From JBAIYU01 sp036763085 (GTDB taxonomy: Bacteria > Bacillota > Negativicutes > DSM-1736 > Dendrosporobacteraceae), in assembly GCF_036763085.1 (NCBI RefSeq), contig NZ_JBAIYU010000033.1:1-24697 (forward strand): DNA of 24,697 bases, given 5' to 3'. Below the pieces are notes generated by a model. That model ran no database searches and was not told the origin of the DNA. It saw only the letters and a list, made by a program, of their open reading frames with translations. A program made the translations under genes and the position numbers. This document shows, piece after piece, positions 1-7,957 of this stretch (the first letter of the stretch is position 1; each line of letters starts with the position of its first letter).

Positions 1-287
<287 letters not shown>

Positions 288-410
288 AAGCATTTATGTC
301 GAAGTTACGCCGCAAGCCGGGTAACTAAGCGATTCACAAGAAATCAGAGATTTCTGTTCTCTGCTTATATGAAGAACCTTGATGGCTCTTTATAATTCGA
401 AATTGTTGTA

Positions 411-485
411 TGGAGCGGAAAACGAGATTCGAACTCGCGACCCTCGCCTTGGCAAGGCGATGCTCTACCACTGAGCTATTTCCGC
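411..485 (-). tRNA. tRNA-Gly (anticodon GCC)
   Basis: The minus strand gives a full cloverleaf. The acceptor stem is GCGGAAA/TTTCCGC. The D arm contains AGCTCAGTGGTAGAGC. The anticodon stem TCGCC/GGCGA encloses the loop TTGCCAA, giving anticodon GCC (glycine). The T arm contains GTTCGAATC, followed by discriminator T and an encoded CCA (411-413). It lies between the rRNA promoter and 16S, so it is transcribed as part of the rRNA precursor. Confidence 0.97.
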
Positions 486-496
486 ACACATGTTTT

Positions 497-511
497 GTGC
501 TCATTGAGCAC
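497..511 (-). repeat. Short perfect hairpin in rRNA leader
   Basis: GTGCTCA and TGAGCAC pair around a single base, just upstream of tRNA-Gly. It may be a processing or leader hairpin. Its function is not known from sequence. Confidence 0.4.
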
Positions 512-544
512 CGCACATCTGGCATTTTTCTTCTTACATTGTTT

Positions 545-559
545 AGTTTTCAAGGAACA
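545..559 (-). promoter_or_regulatory. boxA-type antitermination site in rRNA leader
   Basis: The minus strand reads TGTTCCTTGAAAACT, followed by AAACA. This matches the Firmicutes rRNA leader boxA (TGTTCTTTGAAAACT) at all but one base. It lies about 30 nt after the predicted transcription start and upstream of the tRNA, the usual place for loading the Nus antitermination complex. Confidence 0.75.
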
Positions 560-596
560 CATTTTGTCGCTTGTCTTAACCGCGACTGGAGTTTTT

Positions 597-625
597 ATTA
601 TACATATGTTTTATACTTATGTCAA
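597..625 (-). promoter_or_regulatory. rRNA operon promoter (perfect sigma-A consensus)
   Basis: On the minus strand TTGACA (620-625) and TATAAT (597-602) are separated by exactly 17 bp. The DNA upstream is very A/T rich, like an UP element. The expected start of transcription is near 590. Both hexamers are perfect, as expected for a stable-RNA promoter. Confidence 0.92.
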
Positions 626-740
626 CACTTTTTATTCTTACCAAATTATTCAAGATATATACTACCGTTTTAATAAATATAGAAGCAGTTATATAAGCTA
701 ATAATAGTTCGACTAAATTAGTTAAAAGAATATAGAAAGG

Positions 741-772
741 AAAAATCCCCCGCCACTACTGACGGGAGATTT
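741..772 (-). terminator. Rho-independent terminator of the nif operon
   Basis: On the minus strand AATCTCCCGTC pairs with GGCGGGGGATT (11 bp with two G-T wobbles, loop AGTAGT) and a T-run follows. It lies between the last nif gene and the rRNA promoter and would keep nif transcription out of the rRNA operon. Confidence 0.85.
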
Positions 773-857
773 ATCTAAATTGATCTGCATGTGGAAAAAG
801 GAGATTGACAATATCTAATATACAACAACTTTTTCTGATTTACAATACGTTGTCTGA

Positions 858-887
858 ATTTTTAAATTAATTAATTAATTTAAAAAT
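858..887. repeat. 30-bp perfect A/T palindrome over the nifValpha stop codon
   Basis: Positions 858-887 are a perfect palindrome made only of A and T, centred on a TTAA repeat. It overlaps the nifValpha stop codon (880-882). It could form a weak 3'-end hairpin, but having no G or C it is unlikely to be an efficient terminator. Confidence 0.6.
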
Positions 888-1746
888 CTATATACGAAGT
901 TGTATGGTTGTATCCATATGAACAATTATCATCTGGTTCAGCAGTATAATTTAAGATAAGCTTCTTGAGCTCCACCACTTGGCTTATGTCTACTCCTGTA
1001 TTGTATTTACATATGAAATGTAACGCTCTTACTACCTCTTCCATTGATGCATTGCCCGCCCGTTCACCAATGCCACCAATAGTTGTACTAACATATTCAG
1101 CGCCAGCCTTACAAGCAGCTACACTATTAGCGACGGCCAAACCAAAGTCGTTATGAGTGTGAATTTCTATCGGTAAAGGACAGCTATTAGTTATTATCTT
1201 AATTTTATTGTGGGTTGCTATCGAATCAAGACAACCAATAGTATCAGCATAACGAACCCGCTCAGCTCCAAGTTTTTCTGCTAATCGGGCTAACTGTAAA
1301 AATTGTTCTGTACTTGACCGTGAAGAATCTTCAGCTCCAATAGAAACTCTGCAACCGAAGCTTCGCGCAAATAATACTACTTCTTCTAATTGTGCCAATA
1401 CCCGTTCACGGCTTGTCTTCAATTTATGTTTGATATGCAGATCCGATATTGGTATCGAAATATGCAAAAAGGAAAAGCCGCATTTGATCGAAGCTAACAC
1501 ATCTTCTTTACGCGCCCTATTCCAAGAAAACACTGTACTTCTTAAGGGCTCTGCTAAAAGCATTTTCATCACTTCTTGTTCCTCTTCGCCCATCGCAGGT
1601 ACACCAGCTTCCAACCACCGAACGCCGATACTATCTAAGGCACGTGCTATTGCAAGCTTTTCTTCTGCGGTAAAAACCAAGCCTGCCGCCTGTTCCCCAT
1701 CCCGCAATGTCGTATCAACGATGTATATTTCTTTTCCTCTCTGCAT
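880..1746 (-). CDS. nifV: Homocitrate synthase alpha subunit (catalytic part), NifValpha
   Basis: 288 aa. It condenses acetyl-CoA and 2-oxoglutarate to homocitrate, the organic ligand of FeMo-cofactor. The DTTLRDGEQ motif (residues 11-19) and HTHNDFG (about residue 198) of the DRE-TIM metallolyase barrel are intact, so the metal-binding and catalytic face is present. The C-terminal part carrying the HESGIH loop is missing and lies in the preceding gene, nifVomega. Standard NifV is about 380 aa in one chain. A split NifV with the C-terminal gene first is known in Clostridium pasteurianum. The ATG at 1746 has GGAGGTG 7 nt upstream and lies about 100 nt inside nifVomega, suggesting translational coupling. 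It is the last gene of the operon. Confidence 0.9.
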   Translation of the reverse strand: MQRGKEIYIVDTTLRDGEQAAGLVFTAEEKLAIARALDSIGVRWLEAGVPAMGEEEQEVMKMLLAEPLRSTVFSWNRARKEDVLASIKCGFSFLHISIPISDLHIKHKLKTSRERVLAQLEEVVLFARSFGCRVSIGAEDSSRSSTEQFLQLARLAEKLGAERVRYADTIGCLDSIATHNKIKIITNSCPLPIEIHTHNDFGLAVANSVAACKAGAEYVSTTIGGIGERAGNASMEEVVRALHFICKYNTGVDISQVVELKKLILNYTAEPDDNCSYGYNHTTSYIDF

Positions 1747-2828
1747 ATTTCTACACCTCCAATCGCATTGTCTTGAACTAAACCAAATATTTCGTAATAC
1801 AAGTTAATCAATTCAAAATCGCTAAGCGGCCCCCTAATATCGTTTGCTTTTTTCCGCACTAAATCTAATAGTAGTACCGCAGTAAACTCCGAGATCGGCA
1901 TGTTCCAGCTTCTAAGTTTGGCTTTTATGGAAGCTGTGCCGGAATGTTTGCCTATTACTAGTTTTCGTGTGAGCCCAACTACCTCCGGCGCAAAGGGTTC
2001 GTAAAGTTCTGGATTCTTTATTACCCCATCAACATGGATTCCCGACTCATGCGCAAACACATTATTACCGATAATAGGTCTATTTTGGGGTAGTGCTTTT
2101 CCAAAACAAGCGGCAGCTTGAGAACATAAATCAGCTAACTTATTAGATATTTCTATAGGTTCATTGATTAAAAATTTACAGCCTAACATTACTTGCTCTA
2201 ACGCAGCATATAGCTCTGTTCCCGCGATTTCGACTGCCACCCTTCGTACACCCGCCCTTATAGCAGCTAAGGTATTGCCAGCAGCCAATCCCATATCATT
2301 ATAAGCATGGAATTCTAGTTCTTGTTTTAGCTTCTGCGACAAAAAAGATAGTATATCGTATGTTGATAAAGGTTCCAACAAACTATCTTCGTCACAATAG
2401 ATTAAAGTATCAATTAACTCAGAATCAAAGCATTCAACAAAGTTAACTAATTCAAGAGCGGTTAATGCAGATGCATCACCAATCCGTAAACCTACAACTA
2501 AATTAAGCTCCTTTGCTTGCTTTAGAGCCTTGCTAATTTGTTCTACTTCTAAAACATCTTGAAAATAGATGCTTATCGTAACAGCTTTCATCCCCAGCTT
2601 TGCTGCCTCAAGGATCTGCTGCGAACACGGTTCAATATTACCCCGCATTTTTTTTATCGGTAGTCCAGACTTTTCTGGCAGCTTACTCCAATTATCAAAA
2701 TCAATATCGGCGCAATCCAGGCAAATATCTTTTGTCAACCGCACTAGTTCAGTTATTTTTCCTTTGGACAAAGCTTGCTTAAAGCCTTGATTAATCGTTT
2801 GATCAATAAAAATAAGCGGTTTAGACAT
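1647..2828 (-). CDS. nifV: Homocitrate synthase omega subunit (C-terminal part), NifVomega
   Basis: 393 aa. The C-terminal region contains HESGIHVDG and GKHSG, the communication segment found after the barrel in isopropylmalate and homocitrate synthases. The N-terminal half is a degenerate second barrel. The catalytic DTTLRDGEQ motif has become DQTINQG and the metal-binding HTHND has become HAYND. It is therefore probably not catalytic alone and should pair with NifValpha. The start at 2828 is chosen because GAGGT lies 7 nt upstream; a GTG two codons earlier lies almost on the ribosome binding site. The last 100 bp overlap nifValpha in another frame. The omega/alpha roles follow the C. pasteurianum precedent. 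Confidence 0.87.
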   Translation of the reverse strand: MSKPLIFIDQTINQGFKQALSKGKITELVRLTKDICLDCADIDFDNWSKLPEKSGLPIKKMRGNIEPCSQQILEAAKLGMKAVTISIYFQDVLEVEQISKALKQAKELNLVVGLRIGDASALTALELVNFVECFDSELIDTLIYCDEDSLLEPLSTYDILSFLSQKLKQELEFHAYNDMGLAAGNTLAAIRAGVRRVAVEIAGTELYAALEQVMLGCKFLINEPIEISNKLADLCSQAAACFGKALPQNRPIIGNNVFAHESGIHVDGVIKNPELYEPFAPEVVGLTRKLVIGKHSGTASIKAKLRSWNMPISEFTAVLLLDLVRKKANDIRGPLSDFELINLYYEIFGLVQDNAIGGVEICREEKKYTSLIRHCGMGNRRQAWFLPQKKSLQ

Positions 2829-2838
2829 AGCCACTACC

Positions 2839-3465
2839 TCACTTAGTATTTTTTATTAAAGTGACTTTAACTTCCTTCGAATTTATCTGCTCCTTCAGGC
2901 AGGTATAATTACCTTCTAACGCTATTGCTTCCAACCATAAGGGAATATGATTACAGCTTATTTCTAATTTTGTAAAAGTCCCCGCTTTTACAAATGGGAG
3001 CAGCGCCTGTTTGCTAGTTATACTAGAGTTATTTTCCTGAATTTCTTTTAATGAAAAAGTATACTCACCTGGTGAAGTTTGCTTTGGTCGCGGCACTTCG
3101 ACTGGTGTAATCTGCTCGCGTGCTAACTCTGCTGCTTCTTCTTGGTTTATAATATAATCTAAAAATTCATCTGGCTTTCCTTCAAACTCCCATATGCTGA
3201 GCCCCGCTTTTTCTAATTCGAAATAGAAAATTCCATTAACATTTAATGCAACAAACACTTTGCTTTTAGCAGCTATAAACTCTACGTTCTCATCTATCTT
3301 CTGACGCATACTCCGTACGCCTTTACTTTGCTCTAAGTCAAAGTTCTTCTCTTCAATTACATTCCAGACACCTTGCTGTTTTTGAAAAACAATTATCCAG
3401 CCGGGTTCATACGCCGATATAGTCCTTCCATCATCCCCCACTAATACTGCAATCGAAAGTGCCAT
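2839..3465 (-). CDS. AnfO-family nitrogenase accessory protein
   Basis: 208 aa. The N-terminus (IAVLVGDDG, then a stretch with WNVIEEKNFDL and GLSIWEFEG) and the C-terminal SSITSKQALLPF block resemble, from memory, the AnfO family first described beside Fe-only nitrogenase. The biochemical function of the family is not established. It is soluble, with no signal peptide or transmembrane segment visible. The start at 3465 is supported by GGAGGG 7 nt upstream; an in-frame ATG at 3480 overlaps that site and is rejected. It lies between the nif ferredoxin and nifVomega with gaps of 10-25 bp, so it belongs to the operon. The family call comes from recollection of motifs, not a search. Confidence 0.7.
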   Translation of the reverse strand: MALSIAVLVGDDGRTISAYEPGWIIVFQKQQGVWNVIEEKNFDLEQSKGVRSMRQKIDENVEFIAAKSKVFVALNVNGIFYFELEKAGLSIWEFEGKPDEFLDYIINQEEAAELAREQITPVEVPRPKQTSPGEYTFSLKEIQENNSSITSKQALLPFVKAGTFTKLEISCNHIPLWLEAIALEGNYTCLKEQINSKEVKVTLIKNTK

Positions 3466-3489
3466 ACATAAGCCCTCCATTCGGAATAA

Positions 3490-3798
3490 TTACAGTTCCA
3501 GGCGCTTTACAATCTTTCCACCCTCAATATGTGAATCCATAATTTCTTCAACGTCATCTGGGGTGACCTGACCATACCAAACATTATCGGGGTAAACAAC
3601 AACAACAGGCCCCTGACCGCAGATACTAAAACAGCCAGTATTGGTAATGAACACTTCGCTGCCTAACTCCCTTTCTTCAATCTCTTCCATAAATTTTTCC
3701 ATAATCGCCAGCCCGTCTTTTGTATGACACGTACCTTTTAATTGTCCATTTATCCGAGAACTTACACAAACGAATATATGATGTTTGGGTTTATTCAT
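3490..3798 (-). CDS. Thioredoxin-like [2Fe-2S] ferredoxin, nif-associated
   Basis: 102 aa, the same length and layout as the [2Fe-2S] ferredoxin of Clostridium pasteurianum, which is nif-linked and interacts with the MoFe protein. Cysteines 11, 24, 56 and 60 match the four cluster ligands. Position 14, a spare non-ligand cysteine in the C. pasteurianum protein, is serine here. The KHHIFVC start and WYGQVTPDDVEEI segment support the call. The ATG overlaps the nifB stop (ATGA) and has GGAGG 7 nt upstream. It is likely an electron carrier or redox partner for nitrogenase or cofactor assembly; its exact role is unproven. Confidence 0.92.
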   Translation of the reverse strand: MNKPKHHIFVCVSSRINGQLKGTCHTKDGLAIMEKFMEEIEERELGSEVFITNTGCFSICGQGPVVVVYPDNVWYGQVTPDDVEEIMDSHIEGGKIVKRLEL

Positions 3799-5096
3799 AA
3801 TACTGCCTCCTTCTTTTTACGAGTTTTTTCAACTTCCAATTGCTCATAAGTATAATCCAAGCCATTTTCTACCGAATCGCAAAACTCAATACTGTATATC
3901 CCGTGCTTCAGAAGTCTTTTCTGAGCTTGGAATCCAATCCTCATAGTGAGTACAGCGTCGCAGTCGGAAATCATATCAACAGTATGACTGCGGATTGATT
4001 CCCGTCCGTCACAGTTCTCCATGCCATGACAATATTTCTCAACTTTACGTGTCTCAATTAATCTAAACTTACCTTTACTACCCTCATATATTAAAAACTC
4101 GTCCGCATACCCAAAATGCTGATCAACAATTCTCCCATATTTAGTTGTTACCGCAATTTTTAATTTATCCTCAGATGCATAAAATGAAGATTTATCTTTA
4201 CGCTCTGCTGAAAATCGAAACTCATGTGATCGATCCTGACCTAGCAGCCCAATAGCATCAGCACGACATTGTTGACAGTGACGCATTTGGGGAAGAAACT
4301 GCTCACACTTAGAGCGCATATCATTTACTTCTTTCATACTTGTCTGAGACATTGACTCAAATACACTGCCAGGCGCAGGAATTAGCGGCATTATATTAGT
4401 AACAAACACGCCCATATCCTTAACCTTTTGGACAACCACAGGAATGTGTAAGTCGTTAATTCCTTTGATCATGACTATATTAATCTTTACTAATACACCA
4501 TGGCGAATCAGATATTCTATCCCTTTTAACTGATTTTCCAATAGCGTTTTAGCGGCTTCAATCCCAGTAAGCTTTTGTCCGCGATAATTTATAAACTTAT
4601 AAATCTTAGCGCCTATTTCCGGATCAACACAATTAACTGTAACCGTTACATGATTAATAGCTAATTCAACTATTTCTTGCGCAAACTCTGGCAGCATAAG
4701 TCCGTTTGTCGATAAACAGAAGACGATATCGCTATTAGCTCGCTTTATTCTCTCAATAGCTTCCCTTGTTTCTGGCCAATTTGCAAGGGCATCTCCCGGC
4801 CCTGCTATGCCAACAACGCTAAGATGTTCTATCTTTTCTTTTACCATATCAAACTTACGCTTTGCATCTATCGGTGTTAGCACTTCGCTGGTAACTCCTG
4901 GCCGACTTTCGTTTACACAGTTAAATTTTCTATTGCAGTAATTACAGCTTATATTGCAATGTGGAGCAACCGGCAAATGCATGCGGGCATATTTCGTATG
5001 AGCATCTTTTGAATAACAAGGATGTTTAGCCGTTTGTTCGCTTGCTAACGTAGTCATCGGAAACTCGCTTTTATCATTACAGCCGCCACAGCTCAT
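3795..5096 (-). CDS. nifB: FeMo-cofactor biosynthesis radical SAM protein NifB
   Basis: 433 aa. NifB fuses two [4Fe-4S] clusters and inserts carbide to make NifB-co, the FeMo-co core. The radical SAM motif CxxxCxxC is at residues 47-54 (CNISCNYC) with the NifB-typical NRKFNC directly after. Other NifB marks are GPGDALANW, the NTGLM-like STNGLM and the Cys-rich CQQCRADAIG. From about residue 310 a NifX/NafY-like domain follows (KIAVTTKYGRIVDQHFG), so this is the fused bacterial form. The ATG at 5096 has GAGGTGA upstream. The stop overlaps the ferredoxin start by 4 nt. Confidence 0.97.
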   Translation of the reverse strand: MSCGGCNDKSEFPMTTLASEQTAKHPCYSKDAHTKYARMHLPVAPHCNISCNYCNRKFNCVNESRPGVTSEVLTPIDAKRKFDMVKEKIEHLSVVGIAGPGDALANWPETREAIERIKRANSDIVFCLSTNGLMLPEFAQEIVELAINHVTVTVNCVDPEIGAKIYKFINYRGQKLTGIEAAKTLLENQLKGIEYLIRHGVLVKINIVMIKGINDLHIPVVVQKVKDMGVFVTNIMPLIPAPGSVFESMSQTSMKEVNDMRSKCEQFLPQMRHCQQCRADAIGLLGQDRSHEFRFSAERKDKSSFYASEDKLKIAVTTKYGRIVDQHFGYADEFLIYEGSKGKFRLIETRKVEKYCHGMENCDGRESIRSHTVDMISDCDAVLTMRIGFQAQKRLLKHGIYSIEFCDSVENGLDYTYEQLEVEKTRKKKEAVL

Positions 5097-5107
5097 AATA
5101 AGTCACC

Positions 5108-6502
5108 TCACCCTTCGCCAGTGATTCTTTTAATAGAACCTCTGTAATATTTTTTCTTCATAGTACTACGATAATTTTTATATTTGTTTTCTAGTAAAGT
5201 ATTTGTTAGTCGATCCAGAAAATTTACTGTTCCCGTATAACCAACTGAAAGCACCCTCTGTCCCCCAACACGGTCATGAATTGGAAATCCTATTCGAACC
5301 AAGGGGATTCCTTCACGTTCTGTCAGATACCGGCCATCTGAATGCCCAATAGCAATATTCGCTCCTGCGATACGGCTGTTAGCTCTAATCGTCATAAAAT
5401 CCGCTTCGTTTAAAATTGTAACTTTTACCGGCGAACTTTCAATTTCTCTTTTTAGAAGTTCTCCTAGTTTATCGTTCTTACTGCCACTAGCAATAACAAC
5501 AGGATAAATACCATTCTCAAAGCAAGTCTTTGTTACAGCATACACTAATTCTGGTTCACCAAAAACCACTGAACGACCTTGGAAATTGTATTTATGCGAA
5601 TCAATCATGGCATCAAGCAGCCGCCCTCGCTCGTCATTTATAATATCTGGACACACTTTGCCAGTAATTTGAGTGAGAGTTTTAATGAATAAATCAGTGT
5701 TCTCTATACCAATTGGTATCGGTAAATTATAAAGCGGCACTGAGAATTTTTCTTCAAGATATTTGCCTGGTGAAAGTTCATCAGCCGCCGTTATCCCCAT
5801 TTGGATCGTGGCCGTTGCTCCACCCATTGCTTCAATATCTGAAATTCTAGTGCCGCCTTTGGCTATTTTCGTATATGGTTTTTCAAAAGGACGATCAAGT
5901 GTATCTGAAATATCGGGAAGAAGAATATACTCAATATTCATTAATGCCAAGATGCGTTTTATTTCTCGAATATCCGCAGGACTAATATTAGGAACAATAA
6001 TGTTAACTCTGTTGTGTGGTTCAACTTTTTGAGTAAGCGCTTCGATAATACTCTTTACAGCTAAGAGATATCCTTCTGGATGATTCCCTCCATAGCCAGG
6101 TGTCGACACAGCCACTATTGGTAAATCTTTTATTCCATTATGAGAAATAAAATCACTAGTAATTCTTTTAACATCTTCGCCGATTGTTTCTGCTAAACAA
6201 GTTGTTAAGACACCAATTAGCTTTGGGTTGTAAACTTTAATTATGTTATCCAAGGCTTGTTTTAAGTTACCTTCTCCGCCATATACCGTACCTTTTTCAT
6301 TAAGTGACGAGGACCCTACATCCACTGGCTCATTAAAATGCTCAGCAATATGCCGCCTCATATAAGTGCTGCAGCCCTGTGACCCATGCAAAATAACCAT
6401 TGATTGTTCAATTCCTTTAAATGGCAGTATTGCTCCCATCGGCATGCACATGCTGCACGGATTTTCATTTACACTCTTGTAATTGGTGTTTTCCAGACCC
6501 AC
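5108..6502 (-). CDS. nifN: FeMo-cofactor scaffold protein NifN
   Basis: 464 aa from a GTG start. It is the beta-like subunit of the NifEN scaffold on which NifB-co matures to FeMo-co. Cysteine motifs PCSMCMPMGA, GSQGC and TTCLAETIGED align with the nitrogenase beta family. The reading frame is open further upstream to 6571, but AAAGGAGG lies 7 nt before the GTG at 6502, which also gives a 13-bp gap after nifE instead of an overlap; this start is preferred. The NifN rather than NifK assignment rests on its position after nifE and weaker similarity to the K subunit. Confidence 0.93.
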   Translation of the reverse strand: MGLENTNYKSVNENPCSMCMPMGAILPFKGIEQSMVILHGSQGCSTYMRRHIAEHFNEPVDVGSSSLNEKGTVYGGEGNLKQALDNIIKVYNPKLIGVLTTCLAETIGEDVKRITSDFISHNGIKDLPIVAVSTPGYGGNHPEGYLLAVKSIIEALTQKVEPHNRVNIIVPNISPADIREIKRILALMNIEYILLPDISDTLDRPFEKPYTKIAKGGTRISDIEAMGGATATIQMGITAADELSPGKYLEEKFSVPLYNLPIPIGIENTDLFIKTLTQITGKVCPDIINDERGRLLDAMIDSHKYNFQGRSVVFGEPELVYAVTKTCFENGIYPVVIASGSKNDKLGELLKREIESSPVKVTILNEADFMTIRANSRIAGANIAIGHSDGRYLTEREGIPLVRIGFPIHDRVGGQRVLSVGYTGTVNFLDRLTNTLLENKYKNYRSTMKKKYYRGSIKRITGEG

Positions 6503-6515
6503 AGCTTCCCCTCCT

Positions 6516-7925
6516 TTAACGAACAAAGTTCCAGACTGGCGAACAAACCGTTGAATATACTTCTTTAGCAAAATTAATTGCCCCGACGAAACCGCTTAAC
6601 GGATGTTTTCGATCATGATTATGATCAATAAAACAAACACCTAATTTATAAGCCAAAGGTCTTTCTTTTACTCCACCAACTAGAATATTTGCACCTTGCT
6701 CAACCATAAATTTTTCTAATTCAGCCGGATTAGCATCATCTAAAATTATTGTACCTTCATCCACAAGATCGCTTATAGTGTCGTATTCATCTCTTCGCCC
6801 AGTTTGCGTGCCAATCATTACTACTTCAATGCCAATTTCTCGAAACTGCTTGATTAGCGAAATAGCCTTAAAGCCTCCGCCAACATAGATGGCTGCTTTC
6901 TTACCTTTAAGTTTTTCACGATATGACTTTAGAATAGGTTCGACACTCTCTAATTCTCTTGCTATAAGTTCTTCAGTTCTAGCAATAACATCAGCGTCGC
7001 CAAACGCCAGAGCTACCTGGCGCAGCGACCTGACAGTATCTTCGATACCTAGAAAGGACACCCGTAAATACGGAATATCATAGAGGCGTTCCATCTTCTC
7101 AGCCAAATATGTCATTGATCCAGCACACTGCATGATATTGAGCGTTGCGGTAGTTGCCGATTTAAGTTCAGCATAGCTGGAATCTCCGGTAAATACCGTA
7201 TTAACATCTACCCCCATTTCGTGGAGATAGTTTCGGATGATCCAAGCTTCTCCGGCTAAGTTGAAATCACCAAGGTAATTAATACTGTTACGTTTCTTTA
7301 TTTCTTGGGGTTCGACTGGCGCAATAAGACGAAGTAATGCATCGCAAGCAGCTCGATATCCAGCTGATTTATTACCAATAAAGCCACTCGACTGCACAGG
7401 TATTACTTCAATACCATGCTTATTAGCTGCAGCTTTACATATCGCCTCTAAATCATCGCCGATAACTCCTACTATGCAAGTCGAATATACAAACACTAAT
7501 TTTGAATTATATTTTTCTACTAATTCATCTATGGCTTTAGCCAGCTTTTTTTCTCCGCCAAATATAATATCTTTTTCTTTTAAATCAGTTGAAAAGCTAT
7601 TACGATAAAGCTCCTCCCCACTGCTTAAACTACCACGAATATCCCAGGTATAGCTGGCACAGCCTATTGGTCCATGCACCAGATGGATAGCATCAGTTAT
7701 CGGATTAAGCACTACCCTTGCCCCACAGAAAACACATGCCCTTTGGCTCACACACCCAGCTACACTATCGGTATCACATTTTATCTGAGCTTTATGCCGC
7801 CCCTTTTTTGCAATAGAATCATTTCTTTCTTTTATTACAAGTGCCGCTTCCGTAACAATCACTTCCTCCCAGTAATATTGATCAAGTAAGCATGGGGAAC
7901 ACAGAGCTTCTGCGCGGAGGTGCAT
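6516..7925 (-). CDS. nifE: FeMo-cofactor scaffold protein NifE
   Basis: 469 aa as drawn. It is the alpha-like partner of NifN. The SQRACVFCGAR block (cysteines 64 and 67), HGPIGCASYTWDIRG and STCIVGVIGDD are classical NifE motifs, very close to clostridial NifE. The start is uncertain. The ATG at 7925 lacks a convincing ribosome binding site, and its first 25 or so residues are unlike relatives. A strong GGAGG stands near residue 20, but no ATG, GTG or TTG in frame is properly spaced after it. The true protein may begin near residue 22-30. The gap to the nifK stop is 32 bp. Confidence 0.94.
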   Translation of the reverse strand: MHLRAEALCSPCLLDQYYWEEVIVTEAALVIKERNDSIAKKGRHKAQIKCDTDSVAGCVSQRACVFCGARVVLNPITDAIHLVHGPIGCASYTWDIRGSLSSGEELYRNSFSTDLKEKDIIFGGEKKLAKAIDELVEKYNSKLVFVYSTCIVGVIGDDLEAICKAAANKHGIEVIPVQSSGFIGNKSAGYRAACDALLRLIAPVEPQEIKKRNSINYLGDFNLAGEAWIIRNYLHEMGVDVNTVFTGDSSYAELKSATTATLNIMQCAGSMTYLAEKMERLYDIPYLRVSFLGIEDTVRSLRQVALAFGDADVIARTEELIARELESVEPILKSYREKLKGKKAAIYVGGGFKAISLIKQFREIGIEVVMIGTQTGRRDEYDTISDLVDEGTIILDDANPAELEKFMVEQGANILVGGVKERPLAYKLGVCFIDHNHDRKHPLSGFVGAINFAKEVYSTVCSPVWNFVR

Positions 7926-7957
7926 TCCGATGCTACCAGGTTAGATTTATGTCAAAT

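Noticed and set aside
410..701. Plus-strand ORFs of 68-87 codons across the tRNA and rRNA leader
   Set aside because: They lie antisense to tRNA-Gly and over the rRNA promoter, have no proper ribosome binding site, and their translations look like no protein.
5763..6032. Plus-strand ORFs opposite nif genes (also near 965, 1430, 2569, 6889, 7674, 11157 and 11514)
   Set aside because: Each is the reverse of a well-supported nif gene; none has a supported start or a recognisable domain.
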